Shown piece by piece: positions 24,869 to 33,142 of a stretch of DNA of 64,000 nt. The notes below the pieces were generated by a model. The model had not been told where the DNA came from, searched no databases, and saw nothing but the letters and a program-made list of their open reading frames with translations. A program made the position numbers and the translations under genes. The DNA comes from G965197555 sp965197555 (lineage in GTDB: Bacteria > Chloroflexota > Dehalococcoidia > Lucifugimonadales > UBA3495). The stretch lies in NCBI GenBank assembly GCA_965197555.1, contig OZ240213.1, forward strand, positions 248,001 through 312,000, read 5' to 3'. Position 1 is the stretch's first letter. Each line of letters opens with the position of its first letter.

Positions 24869-25738
24869 TTATGAATACCTTGGCACCGGGGCATGATCAG
24901 CAAGCTTCCGCCGGATGTTGTTCGCCCGGTCCCGCAACGCTTCTCTAAGTTGGTTGTACCCATATTCATTGCGAGCGAAGATCGGCGGCACCATTACATG
25001 GGCTCTGCGACCATATCCTAGCGCCCACGTTTTGGCGGGGTTTTCATTGCTCAAAATTCCAATCACGATACCACCGAACCTCTGGATAAGAGACATGCAT
25101 GGGATATCGCTGGCGCCATCACCTATATAGATCATGTTGTCAAAGGGCACAGGCCTCTCTTGCGGGTCCATCGGCTCATTGACGACATAAGGATTATTGC
25201 GATAATCAGCGCCTACTTTACCTTTCTGGATAAGAAATATGCAGCGGGTCTTATCGGTGAAGGATAGAGACTTCTTGACTGCGATGATCCGGCCGCCACC
25301 TTGTTCGTAAGCAAACGAAGACCCCCATATTGCATGGACGGTGTCATCTAGTTCACTGGCCGAGAGCAACTCCTCGATTCCGGATGACACAACATACGTT
25401 TCCACTCGGATCCCTATGTCTCTAAATAACGGGTCTCCTTCTATTTCAGCCTTTAGTTCAGGAAAGATTGCTGGTACGCCATTATGGAACGTCAAAGTGC
25501 GTCCCACCTTTTGCATCTCCGCCAGGGTTAGCTGGCCCAACGGACCTCGATCTTTAGCAAGGTCTATCATGCACTGCATGTACGCGATAGTCGGATCCCA
25601 CCCCTCTTTCACTAGGTCGGCGGCTGAGCTAAATACGTCCCGTGGAGCAACGCCAAAATGTGTCAGCAATTGCCCTGTGGTATCAGGTGCAAGCGTATCA
25701 TCACAATCGGAGATGACGGCTATGGTGTTCTGGGCCAT
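24869..25738 (-). CDS. HAD-superfamily phosphatase
   Basis: 289 residues from ATG 25738, giving 'AQNTIAVISDCDDTLAPD' with HAD motif I (D-x-D-D-T). Motif II is the Ser in 'TYVVSSGIEELL', motif III lysine lies in the 'KKSLSFTDKTRCIFL' region, and motif IV is 'MIYIGDGASDIPCM', as in phosphoserine-phosphatase-like members. The cap after motif I is helical. An in-frame ATG at 25789 overlaps a TATAAT sequence and would add a non-conserved N-terminus. It probably hydrolyses a small phosphorylated metabolite in the cytosol. The small unknown gene after it may be a partner. Confidence 0.85.
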   Translation of the reverse strand: MAQNTIAVISDCDDTLAPDTTGQLLTHFGVAPRDVFSSAADLVKEGWDPTIAYMQCMIDLAKDRGPLGQLTLAEMQKVGRTLTFHNGVPAIFPELKAEIEGDPLFRDIGIRVETYVVSSGIEELLSASELDDTVHAIWGSSFAYEQGGGRIIAVKKSLSFTDKTRCIFLIQKGKVGADYRNNPYVVNEPMDPQERPVPFDNMIYIGDGASDIPCMSLIQRFGGIVIGILSNENPAKTWALGYGRRAHVMVPPIFARNEYGYNQLREALRDRANNIRRKLADHAPVPRYS

Positions 25739-25927
25739 GGGTTCTTGCTCAACCGAACGTTTCTTTTCCGTTGCCGGAAGCCTAAACATTATATAAGACT
25801 TATGTCAAGGATGCATTGTAGAACCTGGGTGCTATTTATCAATGAGCGACAGTCAGCACCTAGCCACCCATTCTGGAAGGTTACTTGTTGACCACTCTAC
25901 GTTGCCGGAATTGAGAATAAAGCTTCG

Positions 25928-25956
25928 TTGACACCCCTTTTCGCCGACCATATAAT
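25928..25956 (+). promoter_or_regulatory. consensus sigma70-type promoter of the yqeY-purQ segment
   Basis: TTGACA (25928-25933), 17-bp spacer, TATAAT (25951-25956): a perfect match to consensus, 40 bp before the YqeY start. Confidence 0.85.
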
Positions 25957-25995
25957 CGGCCCACACCCGAGACGCATTAACGATACGGAACAGCC

Positions 25996-26448
25996 ATGAC
26001 CCTCCGGGACCAGATCGAAGAAGATATCAAGTCGGCCATGCGAGGCCGGGAGCAGCAGCGGCTGGAGGCCCTCCGCTTCTTGAAGAGTGTCATTCAGTTG
26101 GCGGAGAAGGACCAAGGGAAGAGCCTGGATGAGGACGGGTTGGTGCAGGTCATCGCCAGACAGGTCAATGACCGCCGCGAAAGCATACGCCTGTTCGATG
26201 AAGGGCATCGTGCCGATCTGGTGACCAAGGAGGCCGCCGACTTGGCGGTGCTGGAGTCCTATCTTCCTCCTCAGCTAAGTCCGGAGGAGCTGACTCAGTT
26301 AGTCCACCAAGTGATCGCCGAGGTTGGCGCGGTCTCAGCCCGTGACAAAGGAAAGGTTATGGGCCGGCTGATGCCTCAAGTGAGAGGCAAGGCCGACGGG
26401 GCCGAGGTAAACAATCTGGTCACCCAAATCCTGGAATCGGCTGGCTAA
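25996..26448 (+). CDS. GatB/YqeY-domain protein
   Basis: 150 residues, the usual YqeY length. Matches include 'LRDQIEEDIKSAMRGREQQRLEALRFLKS', 'QVNDRRESIRLFDEGHRADL' and 'LESYLPPQLSPEEL' (quoted in parts), and the C-terminal 'DKGKVMGRLMPQVRGKADGAEVN'. The C-terminal helical domain is related to the tRNA-binding tail of GatB; the family is thought to act near tRNA-dependent amidation but remains uncharacterised. Driven by a consensus promoter and followed 64 bp later by purQ. Confidence 0.93.
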   Translation: MTLRDQIEEDIKSAMRGREQQRLEALRFLKSVIQLAEKDQGKSLDEDGLVQVIARQVNDRRESIRLFDEGHRADLVTKEAADLAVLESYLPPQLSPEELTQLVHQVIAEVGAVSARDKGKVMGRLMPQVRGKADGAEVNNLVTQILESAG

Positions 26449-26512
26449 CCTCTTACCGCGATTTCCTTCAGCGGCCATTTCCCCAGTCTCCTCCGCTTTC
26501 CAAGGACTCGAC

Positions 26513-27217
26513 ATGAGATTTGGCATTCTGGTATTCCCTGGCACCTGGAGCGACACCGACTGCCTTTACGTGGTCAAAGATGTTCTAGGGCAGGACGGTG
26601 ACCCCGTTTGGCACAAGACCGATAGCCTGGATGGTTATGACTGCGTTATCGTGCCAGGAGGCTTCTCTTATGGTGACTATCTGCGCCCCGGGGCCATGGC
26701 GCGGTTCTCCCCGGTAGTTTCAGAGCTGCATAATTTCGCTGAGTCCGGCGGCCTAGTCATCGGTATCTGCAACGGGTTTCAGATCCTATGCGAGGCCGGA
26801 CTCCTCCCTGGAGCCCTCATGCGGAACCATCACCTTGAGTACCGCTGCCAGTGGGCCAATCTGCGGACTGAACGAACTGATACCCCCTTCACGTCCAGAT
26901 GCGAGCAAGGCCAAGTGCTGAAAATCCCTGTGTCCCATGGCGAAGGGAACTACTTCGCCGAGGCCGAAACTCTCTCCCGGCTCGAGGAAGAAGGTAGAGT
27001 CCTATTCCGGTATTGTGACGCCCTGGGTGAAAGCAACCAAACAGCCAACCCCAACGGGTCGGTGAACAACATTGCTGGCATCGTTAATAAAGAAGGCAAT
27101 GTGTTGGGCATGATGCCCCATCCAGAACGTAGCTGCGAGCCGCTTTTGGGCAGTAGCGACGGCAACCTGATATTTGGGTCTATTATTGATCGCGTACGCT
27201 GGGCCACTGAGATCTAG
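26513..27217 (+). CDS. purQ: phosphoribosylformylglycinamidine synthase, glutaminase subunit
   Basis: 234 residues of a class-I glutamine amidotransferase: 'GILVFPGTWSDTD' at the N-terminus, 'VIVPGGFSYGDYLRPGAMA', nucleophile Cys86 in 'IGICNGFQIL', and the His-x-Glu pair in 'GMMPHPERS'. It supplies ammonia to PurL for FGAM synthesis. Neither purL nor purS is adjacent in this window, so the complex partners lie elsewhere. No strong ribosome site is visible before the ATG. Confidence 0.95.
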   Translation: MRFGILVFPGTWSDTDCLYVVKDVLGQDGDPVWHKTDSLDGYDCVIVPGGFSYGDYLRPGAMARFSPVVSELHNFAESGGLVIGICNGFQILCEAGLLPGALMRNHHLEYRCQWANLRTERTDTPFTSRCEQGQVLKIPVSHGEGNYFAEAETLSRLEEEGRVLFRYCDALGESNQTANPNGSVNNIAGIVNKEGNVLGMMPHPERSCEPLLGSSDGNLIFGSIIDRVRWATEI

Positions 27218-27311
27218 GGCTGCCCTTAACGCCATCGATGCCACGCCCTCGGCTTTGTGGCATAATGTGCTGGCTAGCTTCAGATCGGGACCACCGGCAA
27301 AAAGGAGTGAT

Positions 27312-27710
27312 ATGGCCGACAAGATCAAAACAACCAAGATCAACCATGTAACCACTATGGTAAAAGACACAGCCCGGGCAATGAAATTCTATAACGACCT
27401 AGTGGGCATCAACCAGATCCAGAGCCAAGTCGATAACCCTGAAATAACCTGGCTCCAATTGGAAAGCGGGATCATGGTCCACTTGATTGAAACCGAGGAG
27501 GCGCCAGCCAAGCCGGACCGAGTCCACCACGCCTTCGAGGTCGAGGACTTTGAGGATACCAAGAGAGTCCTGGCAGCCAACGGGTACGAGATCGCGCGGG
27601 AAGGGGTCCGCTACGACGGCCAAGCCTACTTGTTCACCGAGGACCCGGACGGTAACCGGGTCGAGTTCTGTACTGCCGCTGGCTATGCGCCAGCTCCGCC
27701 CCGGCCCTGA
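27312..27710 (+). CDS. VOC-family (glyoxalase-like) protein
   Basis: 132 residues from ATG 27312, four nt after AAGGAG. One VOC domain of two beta-alpha-beta3 modules: 'INHVTTMVKDTARAMKFYNDLVG' (in parts) with a putative metal His, 'GIMVHLIETEE', 'VHHAFEVEDFEDTKRVLAANG' and 'LFTEDPDGNRVEFC' with the terminal Glu ligand. Candidates are glyoxalase-, dioxygenase- or epimerase-like activity; the sequence does not decide. A 13-bp terminator follows. Confidence 0.88.
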   Translation: MADKIKTTKINHVTTMVKDTARAMKFYNDLVGINQIQSQVDNPEITWLQLESGIMVHLIETEEAPAKPDRVHHAFEVEDFEDTKRVLAANGYEIAREGVRYDGQAYLFTEDPDGNRVEFCTAAGYAPAPPRP

Positions 27711-27741
27711 CCAAAGAAACCAATGGTGGGACCTGCAGCCA

Positions 27742-27775
27742 ACCAAGCCTCCGGATCATAGACCGGAGGCTTGGT
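27742..27775 (+). terminator. hairpin terminator after the VOC gene
   Basis: ACCAAGCCTCCGG and CCGGAGGCTTGGT form a perfect 13-bp stem around an 8-nt loop. The T-run is weak. Confidence 0.7.
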
Positions 27776-27826
27776 CTTCGAAAGCGCCCGGGGCGACCAT
27801 CGGACCTTATAACGAGGGATATGACT

Positions 27827-28834
27827 ATGGCGGCCAACGAGCCCCGATACCGCGTACTGGTAACCGACTACGTCTGGCCCTCCACCGAACCTGAGAGGCA
27901 GGTCTTGGCCGAAATCGGGGCCGAGGTCATCGAAGCACCGGACCCCTCTGAAAGCACCCTCTCCTCCCTGGCCTCCAGCGTAGACGCCATCATGACTTGC
28001 TTCGCTCAGGTTACACCCGCAGTGGTAGCGGCTGCCCAGAATTGCATGGTAATCAGTCGGTACGGTGTGGGAGTGGACAACATCGCAGTGGACAAAGCTA
28101 CCAGCGAAGGAATACCGGTTACCTACGTCCCTGATTACTGCGTGGATGAGGTGTCGGACCACGTCATGGCCCTGTTGCTCAACTGGAACCGGCAGATTGG
28201 TTTTCACGACAGAGCTGCCAAAACCGGCCGGTGGGGCGGCACACCCTCCCCGGTGCCCTTGGTCCGGCTTCGTGGCCGAGTCATGGGTATCATCGGGCTG
28301 GGCCGCATTGGCCGCGCCGTCGCTGGCAAAGCCTCCGCCTTCGGCATGAAAATTCTGGCAAGTGATCCATACCTCAACGCCGACTCGGCGTTGCCGGAAG
28401 GTGTCAACCTGGTGGATTTACCTACCTTGCTGGCGGAGGCTGACTACGTTAGCGTCCACACTCCTTTGGGCACCGACACCCGTGGGTTGATCGGGGAGCA
28501 TGAACTGGGCTTGATGAAGCCCACAGCTTTCCTAATCAACTGCGCCAGGGGACCGATAATCGATGAATCAGCGTTGATTACTGCCTTAAAAGATAGACAA
28601 ATAAGCGGTGCCGGCCTGGATGTCTTGGAGCAAGCCGATCCCCCAGCCGACCACCCCCTGTTCCAACTGGACAACCTGGTCGTGACCCCCCATGTCGCAT
28701 TTCTTTCCCAGCAATCCGTCTTGGAGCTTGAAGTGCGCACCGCTAAAGCGACGGTCGACGTCCTTCAGGGGCGCATGCCCGAGTTCCTGGTCAATCCGGC
28801 GGTATTGCCCCATTCCCGGGTAAAATTGGGCTAA
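27827..28834 (+). CDS. D-2-hydroxyacid dehydrogenase (phosphoglycerate-dehydrogenase-like)
   Basis: 335 residues from ATG 27827, nine nt after GAGG (ATG 27821 is closer than usual). The NAD domain has 'VMGIIGLGRIGRAVAGKASAFGM' (in parts) followed by the acidic 'SDPY' that selects NAD. Catalytic residues are Arg in 'NCARGPIIDE', Glu in 'LDVLEQADPP' and His in 'VVTPHVAFLS'. There is no C-terminal ACT or ASB domain, so it is not a standard regulated SerA. It reduces or oxidises a 2-keto/2-hydroxy acid; the substrate is unknown. Confidence 0.92.
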   Translation: MAANEPRYRVLVTDYVWPSTEPERQVLAEIGAEVIEAPDPSESTLSSLASSVDAIMTCFAQVTPAVVAAAQNCMVISRYGVGVDNIAVDKATSEGIPVTYVPDYCVDEVSDHVMALLLNWNRQIGFHDRAAKTGRWGGTPSPVPLVRLRGRVMGIIGLGRIGRAVAGKASAFGMKILASDPYLNADSALPEGVNLVDLPTLLAEADYVSVHTPLGTDTRGLIGEHELGLMKPTAFLINCARGPIIDESALITALKDRQISGAGLDVLEQADPPADHPLFQLDNLVVTPHVAFLSQQSVLELEVRTAKATVDVLQGRMPEFLVNPAVLPHSRVKLG

Positions 28835-28954
28835 AATCTCAGCGGATACTTTCTGGGTTTGCGGCGCAAGTCAGGTGCCGCTGGTCGCTCGCCATGTACA
28901 TCCTGCGGCCGGGTTAAATTCTCCGGATCCGATTCTATTAAAAAGGAGCCAGAC

Positions 28955-29776
28955 ATGTTTGACAGGATTCAGCACGTTGGGTACCTGGTGGCCGACCTTG
29001 ACGGAGCGGTCGGCTGGTTCGAGCAGGGATTCGGCGCAGCTGAAGCGGCCGGCAGCATTCTCTCCAGTAGCCAGGCTGTGCCCGGCGGCGGTCGCAACGC
29101 CTTCGTCCACTTCGGCCAGATAGAAGTGGAACTCATCGAGCTTGAGGACAACAGCAGTATTCCCACCGACACTCTGGTGATGCACCACGTCGGGTATGTC
29201 GTAGATGACATCAGTAAATCCATGTCTCAGCTCACTGCCAAGGGGTTCACCTTCGCCGCCGAGTCCCCCTTCACTAATGTGATGGGGCAGCAGGTCCTGT
29301 ATCTGGACTCGTCCTCAACTAAAGAGGTGTTCATGCACCTAACCCAATTGCCCGCGCAGCCCAACGACATTGGTGTGGGTGGAGGGGTGGCTGTCCAAAA
29401 TATAGTCCACTGCGGATATCTGGTGAGGCACCTCGATGAGGCAGAGTCCTGGTACGTAAACAACTTCCAAGGCCTACGCGTAGGAGGTGGGGCTTCTCGC
29501 CAAGGCGGACGCAACGCTTTCGTCAACTTCGGACAGGTGCAGGTGGAGTTGATTCAACCAGGTGACTTGGACCGGGTTCCGGGCGGAGCCCACGCCATGG
29601 ACCATGTAGGGTACGTGGTGACTGACATGGAGGGGGCCATCGCCGATTGCCGGAGAAGAGGGTTCAGATTCGTGGCGGATGCACCCATTACCAACTCCAT
29701 CGGCCAACGAGTCCTTTACTTCGACACCGACACCACCATGGGCACCAGGATGCACCTCACCCAGCTTCCAGACTAG
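28955..29776 (+). CDS. two-domain VOC-family protein
   Basis: 273 residues from ATG 28955, preceded by AAAAGGAG. It contains two VOC domains of about 130 residues with clear internal similarity: 'RIQHVGYLVADLDGAVGWFEQGF' (in parts) against 'NIVHCGYLVRHLDEAESWYVNNF', and each half ends 'MHLTQLP'. Inner modules also match ('HVGYVVDDISKSM' and 'HVGYVVTDMEGAI'). One chain thus holds four beta-alpha-beta3 modules and could form both cups alone. Similar two-domain proteins are methylmalonyl-CoA-epimerase- or lactoylglutathione-lyase-like; activity is not determined. Confidence 0.88.
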   Translation: MFDRIQHVGYLVADLDGAVGWFEQGFGAAEAAGSILSSSQAVPGGGRNAFVHFGQIEVELIELEDNSSIPTDTLVMHHVGYVVDDISKSMSQLTAKGFTFAAESPFTNVMGQQVLYLDSSSTKEVFMHLTQLPAQPNDIGVGGGVAVQNIVHCGYLVRHLDEAESWYVNNFQGLRVGGGASRQGGRNAFVNFGQVQVELIQPGDLDRVPGGAHAMDHVGYVVTDMEGAIADCRRRGFRFVADAPITNSIGQRVLYFDTDTTMGTRMHLTQLPD

Positions 29777-29819
29777 TGGTTGTTACGCCGACGAGCGCTG
29801 GGCCGCAGATCCTGCGACG

Positions 29820-29848
29820 TTGACACGAAAATTGCCCCGGTGTACCGT
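29820..29848 (+). promoter_or_regulatory. possible aroK-aroB promoter
   Basis: TTGACA (29820-29825), 17 bp, TACCGT (29843-29848). The -35 is perfect, the -10 weak. Confidence 0.45.
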
Positions 29849-29892
29849 TGTGCCCTTCCCACCTATATGAACCTGGGACCTGAGGCCGCTTG

Positions 29893-30459
29893 GTGAGCAC
29901 GCCCAAAAACATTATTTTGGTGGGGTTCATGGCGTCGGGCAAGAGCCACGTGGGGCGCTTGCTCTCCGGACTGACCGGCTGGCCGCTATTGGACGCCGAT
30001 GAGGAAATCAAGCTTCGTAGCGGAAAACCAATCAGCGTTATGTTCACCGAAGATGGTGAGCCTCATTTTCGGAAATTGGAAAGATCGGTCATCCGGGACT
30101 TGTGCGTCAAATCAAGAAATATTATCGCGGCCGGAGGCGGGGCGTTCGTCGATGCTGAAAACCGGCAACAAATGCTGAACAACGGCCTGGTGATTTGCCT
30201 TCGGGCCCTGCCTGCGACCATACATCAACGCCTTACCGCACCTGCGTCCATCTCCTCTGTTGCAAGTCAAGTTGATCCAGTGCGGCCACTGTTGGCCGGA
30301 GGCGCTCCCTTGGAGCGCATCGAATCGCTGCTGGCCCAAAGAGCAGAGGCCTACAATCTAGCTCACATGAGCATCGATACCGATAACCTGACGCCGGAGC
30401 AAGTGGCCCGACAGATCCTGGTGACCTGTGGCAGCTCTATGATTCCCGAAGGAGAATAA
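29893..30459 (+). CDS. aroK: shikimate kinase
   Basis: 188 residues from GTG 29893, seven nt after GAGG; TTG 29890 is in frame without better support. Walker A 'GFMASGKS' at 11-18, 'LLDADEEI' holding the magnesium/shikimate Asp, 'IIAAGGGAF' with the shikimate-binding glycines, and the lid 'DPVRPLLAGG'. It phosphorylates shikimate with ATP. aroB begins 4 bp after the stop, so the two genes are translated from one mRNA. Confidence 0.94.
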   Translation: MSTPKNIILVGFMASGKSHVGRLLSGLTGWPLLDADEEIKLRSGKPISVMFTEDGEPHFRKLERSVIRDLCVKSRNIIAAGGGAFVDAENRQQMLNNGLVICLRALPATIHQRLTAPASISSVASQVDPVRPLLAGGAPLERIESLLAQRAEAYNLAHMSIDTDNLTPEQVARQILVTCGSSMIPEGE

Positions 30460-30462
30460 TCC

Positions 30463-31563
30463 ATGGCGGACCCGGACTTGGCGGCATCGGTCAACCACTC
30501 TGCCGGAAGCTATCCAGTGGTTGCTGGGTGGGGCTTGTTGGAGAGTCTTGGAGAGCGGTTGCTGGCCCTTGGCATCGAGCGGACTATATACATCATCACC
30601 GATAGCAACGTGATGAATCCCTACGCACGGCAGGTGCAGCGGGCGCTGCAACGGGATGGAATCCCCGCCCACTGTTTCATCATACCCGCTGGAGAACCAA
30701 GCAAGAGCTTCGAGCTGGCCCAAGCAATATACGATTGGTTGGCCAACCTCAGGGCCGAAAGAGGCCACACCATAATGGCTGTGGGAGGCGGTGTGGTGGG
30801 AGACCTGGCAGGTTTCGTAGCCGCCACCTACCTTAGGGGCATGCCTTTCGTCCAAGTACCAACCAGCATGGCCGCCATGGTAGACGCTTCCATCGGCGGC
30901 AAGGTCGCTGTTAACCTTCCTCAAGCCAAAAATTTGGTGGGCGCGTTTTATCAACCCCGAGGTGTATTTGCAGATGTGGAAACGCTGTCCACCTTGGGGA
31001 AGCGTGAGCTTGCAGAGGGCTGGGCAGAGGCCATAAAACATGGGTTCATCCTCGACCCTGGACTGGTTGACATGCTGGAGGAGCACGCCGAGTCACTGAT
31101 GGTGGTAGAGCCCGAGATATCCACAGAAGCAATCCGACGGAGTATGGCGATCAAGGCGGAAGTAGTAAGCCAAGACGAAAGGGAAACGTTGGGTATACGG
31201 ATTCTACTGAACTACGGCCATACCATCGGGCATGCGCTGGAAGCGTCCACGGAGTACGGACGGTTCCTGCATGGAGAGGGGGTATCCATCGGAATGATGG
31301 GCGCCGCCCGAATCGCCCAGGGAATGGATATGCTCTCGCATGGAGTGGTACAGCGGCAACAGCGTCTGTTGGACCGGTTCTCCTTGCCCACTCAGGCCAC
31401 CGGTGCCCCGGTGGAGTCCGTGTTCAGCGCTATGTCTCTGGACAAGAAGAGCGAGGGAGGCTCCAACCGCTGGGTGCTCCTGGAAGATGTGGGTAAGGCA
31501 GTGGTGCGCCGAGACGTTCCTCAAGAGCTGGTAGTGGATACCGTCCGGCAACTCGTTAGTTGA
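30463..31563 (+). CDS. aroB: 3-dehydroquinate synthase
   Basis: 366 residues from ATG 30463, with GAAGGAG upstream overlapping the aroK end. NAD-binding 'VGGGVVGDLAGFVAATYLRG' region, 'QVPTSMAAMVDASIGGKVAVN', zinc ligands in 'EAIKHGFI', 'LNYGHTIGHALE' and 'RFLHGEGVSIG' match the family. It converts DAHP to 3-dehydroquinate, the second shikimate-pathway step; aroK upstream performs the fifth. The usual 'DKK' element appears as 'SLDKKSEGGSNRWVLL'. Confidence 0.96.
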   Translation: MADPDLAASVNHSAGSYPVVAGWGLLESLGERLLALGIERTIYIITDSNVMNPYARQVQRALQRDGIPAHCFIIPAGEPSKSFELAQAIYDWLANLRAERGHTIMAVGGGVVGDLAGFVAATYLRGMPFVQVPTSMAAMVDASIGGKVAVNLPQAKNLVGAFYQPRGVFADVETLSTLGKRELAEGWAEAIKHGFILDPGLVDMLEEHAESLMVVEPEISTEAIRRSMAIKAEVVSQDERETLGIRILLNYGHTIGHALEASTEYGRFLHGEGVSIGMMGAARIAQGMDMLSHGVVQRQQRLLDRFSLPTQATGAPVESVFSAMSLDKKSEGGSNRWVLLEDVGKAVVRRDVPQELVVDTVRQLVS

Positions 31564-31609
31564 AGGGCTCTGAGCGCCCAGTTCACTCTTTACCACAGTG
31601 TGGCTGGGA

Positions 31610-32686
31610 TTAGCCGGTAGGGTCCGCGGACACCGGGTCCGCGTGTTCTTCCACTGAATGACGTTTGTTCCTCACCACCATAGCAACTATGACGAAGCAT
31701 ATGACGCCAGCGACACCCAATAACACTATCGAAGCCAGCGTAGATAAGGATTCGGCGCCGGATATAGATTGGGAGACATGCTCCAACGCAACCGCTACGC
31801 TACCGCTAAGAATTGTCAGCCCAAACAAGATCCGTATCCTGGCCGCCTCTACGAACCTGGTGGCTGTAGCCCCCAACTGGGCGCCTGCCGAAGCTGAGGC
31901 CAGCATTATTAGTGCCATCAGCAGATCGACGTGGTTGGACAACGAGTAGAGAAAGGTGCCTAAGGACCCGGTTATGACGACTTGGAACAAATCGGTGCCA
32001 ATGGCGACAGTGGTCGGTATCCCAAGCACATAAATATAGAGTGGCATCAGGATGAAACCACCCCCGGCGCCCAATAGCCCCGCATAAAATCCCACCGCGA
32101 ACCCGACGCCGATTAGCAGGAAGACCGATATCCGGTTGATTCTCGAAACAGGCAAGGACACGTAGGTGGGGATGGGGCGTAGTCCGGGAATATTTATGGA
32201 ATGGGGTGGAATGCGGAGGGCTTGGACTCTCTGAGCCAGACCAAGGGTCGCGACCTGGCCGCTGTTTTGACGCCGCGCCATATGATTGTGCAGGTATTCG
32301 AAAACGATTAAGCCGCCAACCACGGCAAGGAGCACCACGTATATCAGACGTATAACCGGACCCGAAACTCCAGCGCCCTCCAAGGTGGAATTCAACCTCT
32401 CTGCTATCACCACAGCGGGCAGCGCACCGGCAAGAGTAAACAGGCCCAGCCGATAGTCCACATTCCCAAAACTGCGATGCTTCAGCGTATTGATCATCGC
32501 CGAGCCCATTATCAACGTTAACCCAGTGCCCACCGCGAACACCGGCGGGACCCCAAATACCAGCAAACCTCCGGTTATCAGGAACCCACCGCCTACACCA
32601 AAAAATCCGCTTAGGGTTCCAACCATGAGTCCCAGCAGCAAAAGGAGGGCTGGGTTGACCACGACATCGGCATTCGGGAAATACAT
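31610..32686 (-). CDS. TauE/SafE-family membrane exporter
   Basis: 358 residues with eight or so hydrophobic segments in two homologous halves. Each half starts with the family's glycine motif: 'GTLSGFFGVGGGFLITGGL' near residue 22 and 'GFYAGLLGAGGGFILMPLY' near 205. The halves are joined by a cytosolic loop of about 50 residues (roughly 135-185). Members export sulfite, sulfoacetate or related anions. A small membrane protein gene ends 16 bp upstream on the same strand and probably works with it. The substrate is not fixed by sequence. Confidence 0.9.
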   Translation of the reverse strand: MYFPNADVVVNPALLLLLGLMVGTLSGFFGVGGGFLITGGLLVFGVPPVFAVGTGLTLIMGSAMINTLKHRSFGNVDYRLGLFTLAGALPAVVIAERLNSTLEGAGVSGPVIRLIYVVLLAVVGGLIVFEYLHNHMARRQNSGQVATLGLAQRVQALRIPPHSINIPGLRPIPTYVSLPVSRINRISVFLLIGVGFAVGFYAGLLGAGGGFILMPLYIYVLGIPTTVAIGTDLFQVVITGSLGTFLYSLSNHVDLLMALIMLASASAGAQLGATATRFVEAARIRILFGLTILSGSVAVALEHVSQSISGAESLSTLASIVLLGVAGVICFVIVAMVVRNKRHSVEEHADPVSADPTG

Positions 32687-32701
32687 GCTTATTCTAATCA
32701 G

Positions 32702-32872
32702 TCACAGCCGTTTATTGGTCCCGGGCCCACGGTACAGTATCCGGATTACTGCTTCCCAGAAGCCAAACAACAGCAGACTGCACGAAGCTACCACGCCTAT
32801 TACCAACAATGACCACAGCAGCGAATGGCTTCCGCCAAACCCCTGAAGAAATTCATTCAGTGAGCCGTACAA
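32702..32872 (-). CDS. small membrane protein preceding the TauE/SafE exporter
   Basis: A 56-residue frame from TTG 32872, nine nt after AGGA. One clear transmembrane helix ('LLWSLLVIGVVASCSLLLFGFW', in parts) is followed by a basic tail 'RILYRGPGTNKRL', giving an N-out/C-in prediction. The stop is 16 bp before the exporter ATG, so co-transcription is likely. The frame stays open further upstream without an ATG, so the start is uncertain. No family is recognised; small partners are known next to some TauE/SafE genes, so an accessory role is inferred. Confidence 0.6.
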   Translation of the reverse strand: MYGSLNEFLQGFGGSHSLLWSLLVIGVVASCSLLLFGFWEAVIRILYRGPGTNKRL

Positions 32873-33142
32873 CGTGCCAAGTCCTGCGGATTGTGATTTA
32901 ACGCTGCATCCACTTATGTGCAGGTATACAGCGCATTGAATACTAATACAGGCCCAAACGGATAGACTCTTAAAAAGCCCTGGCCTCGAACAACACGCCG
33001 TTGCGCACCCACGACCCAGGAGGATAGGATACCGGCATACTGTCCAAAGAGACAGGGCTTGTTATCGGGGAATCATAACACGGCGACAACTCCAATACAT
33101 CGGAGCCATTGAAGCTGCTTAGGAGCGCAACCTACCCCATTC

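Noticed and set aside
25788..25808. TATAAT with a nearby TTGACA upstream of the HAD gene
   Set aside because: The two boxes are only 9 bp apart, too close for a normal promoter; the TATAAT alone is insufficient.
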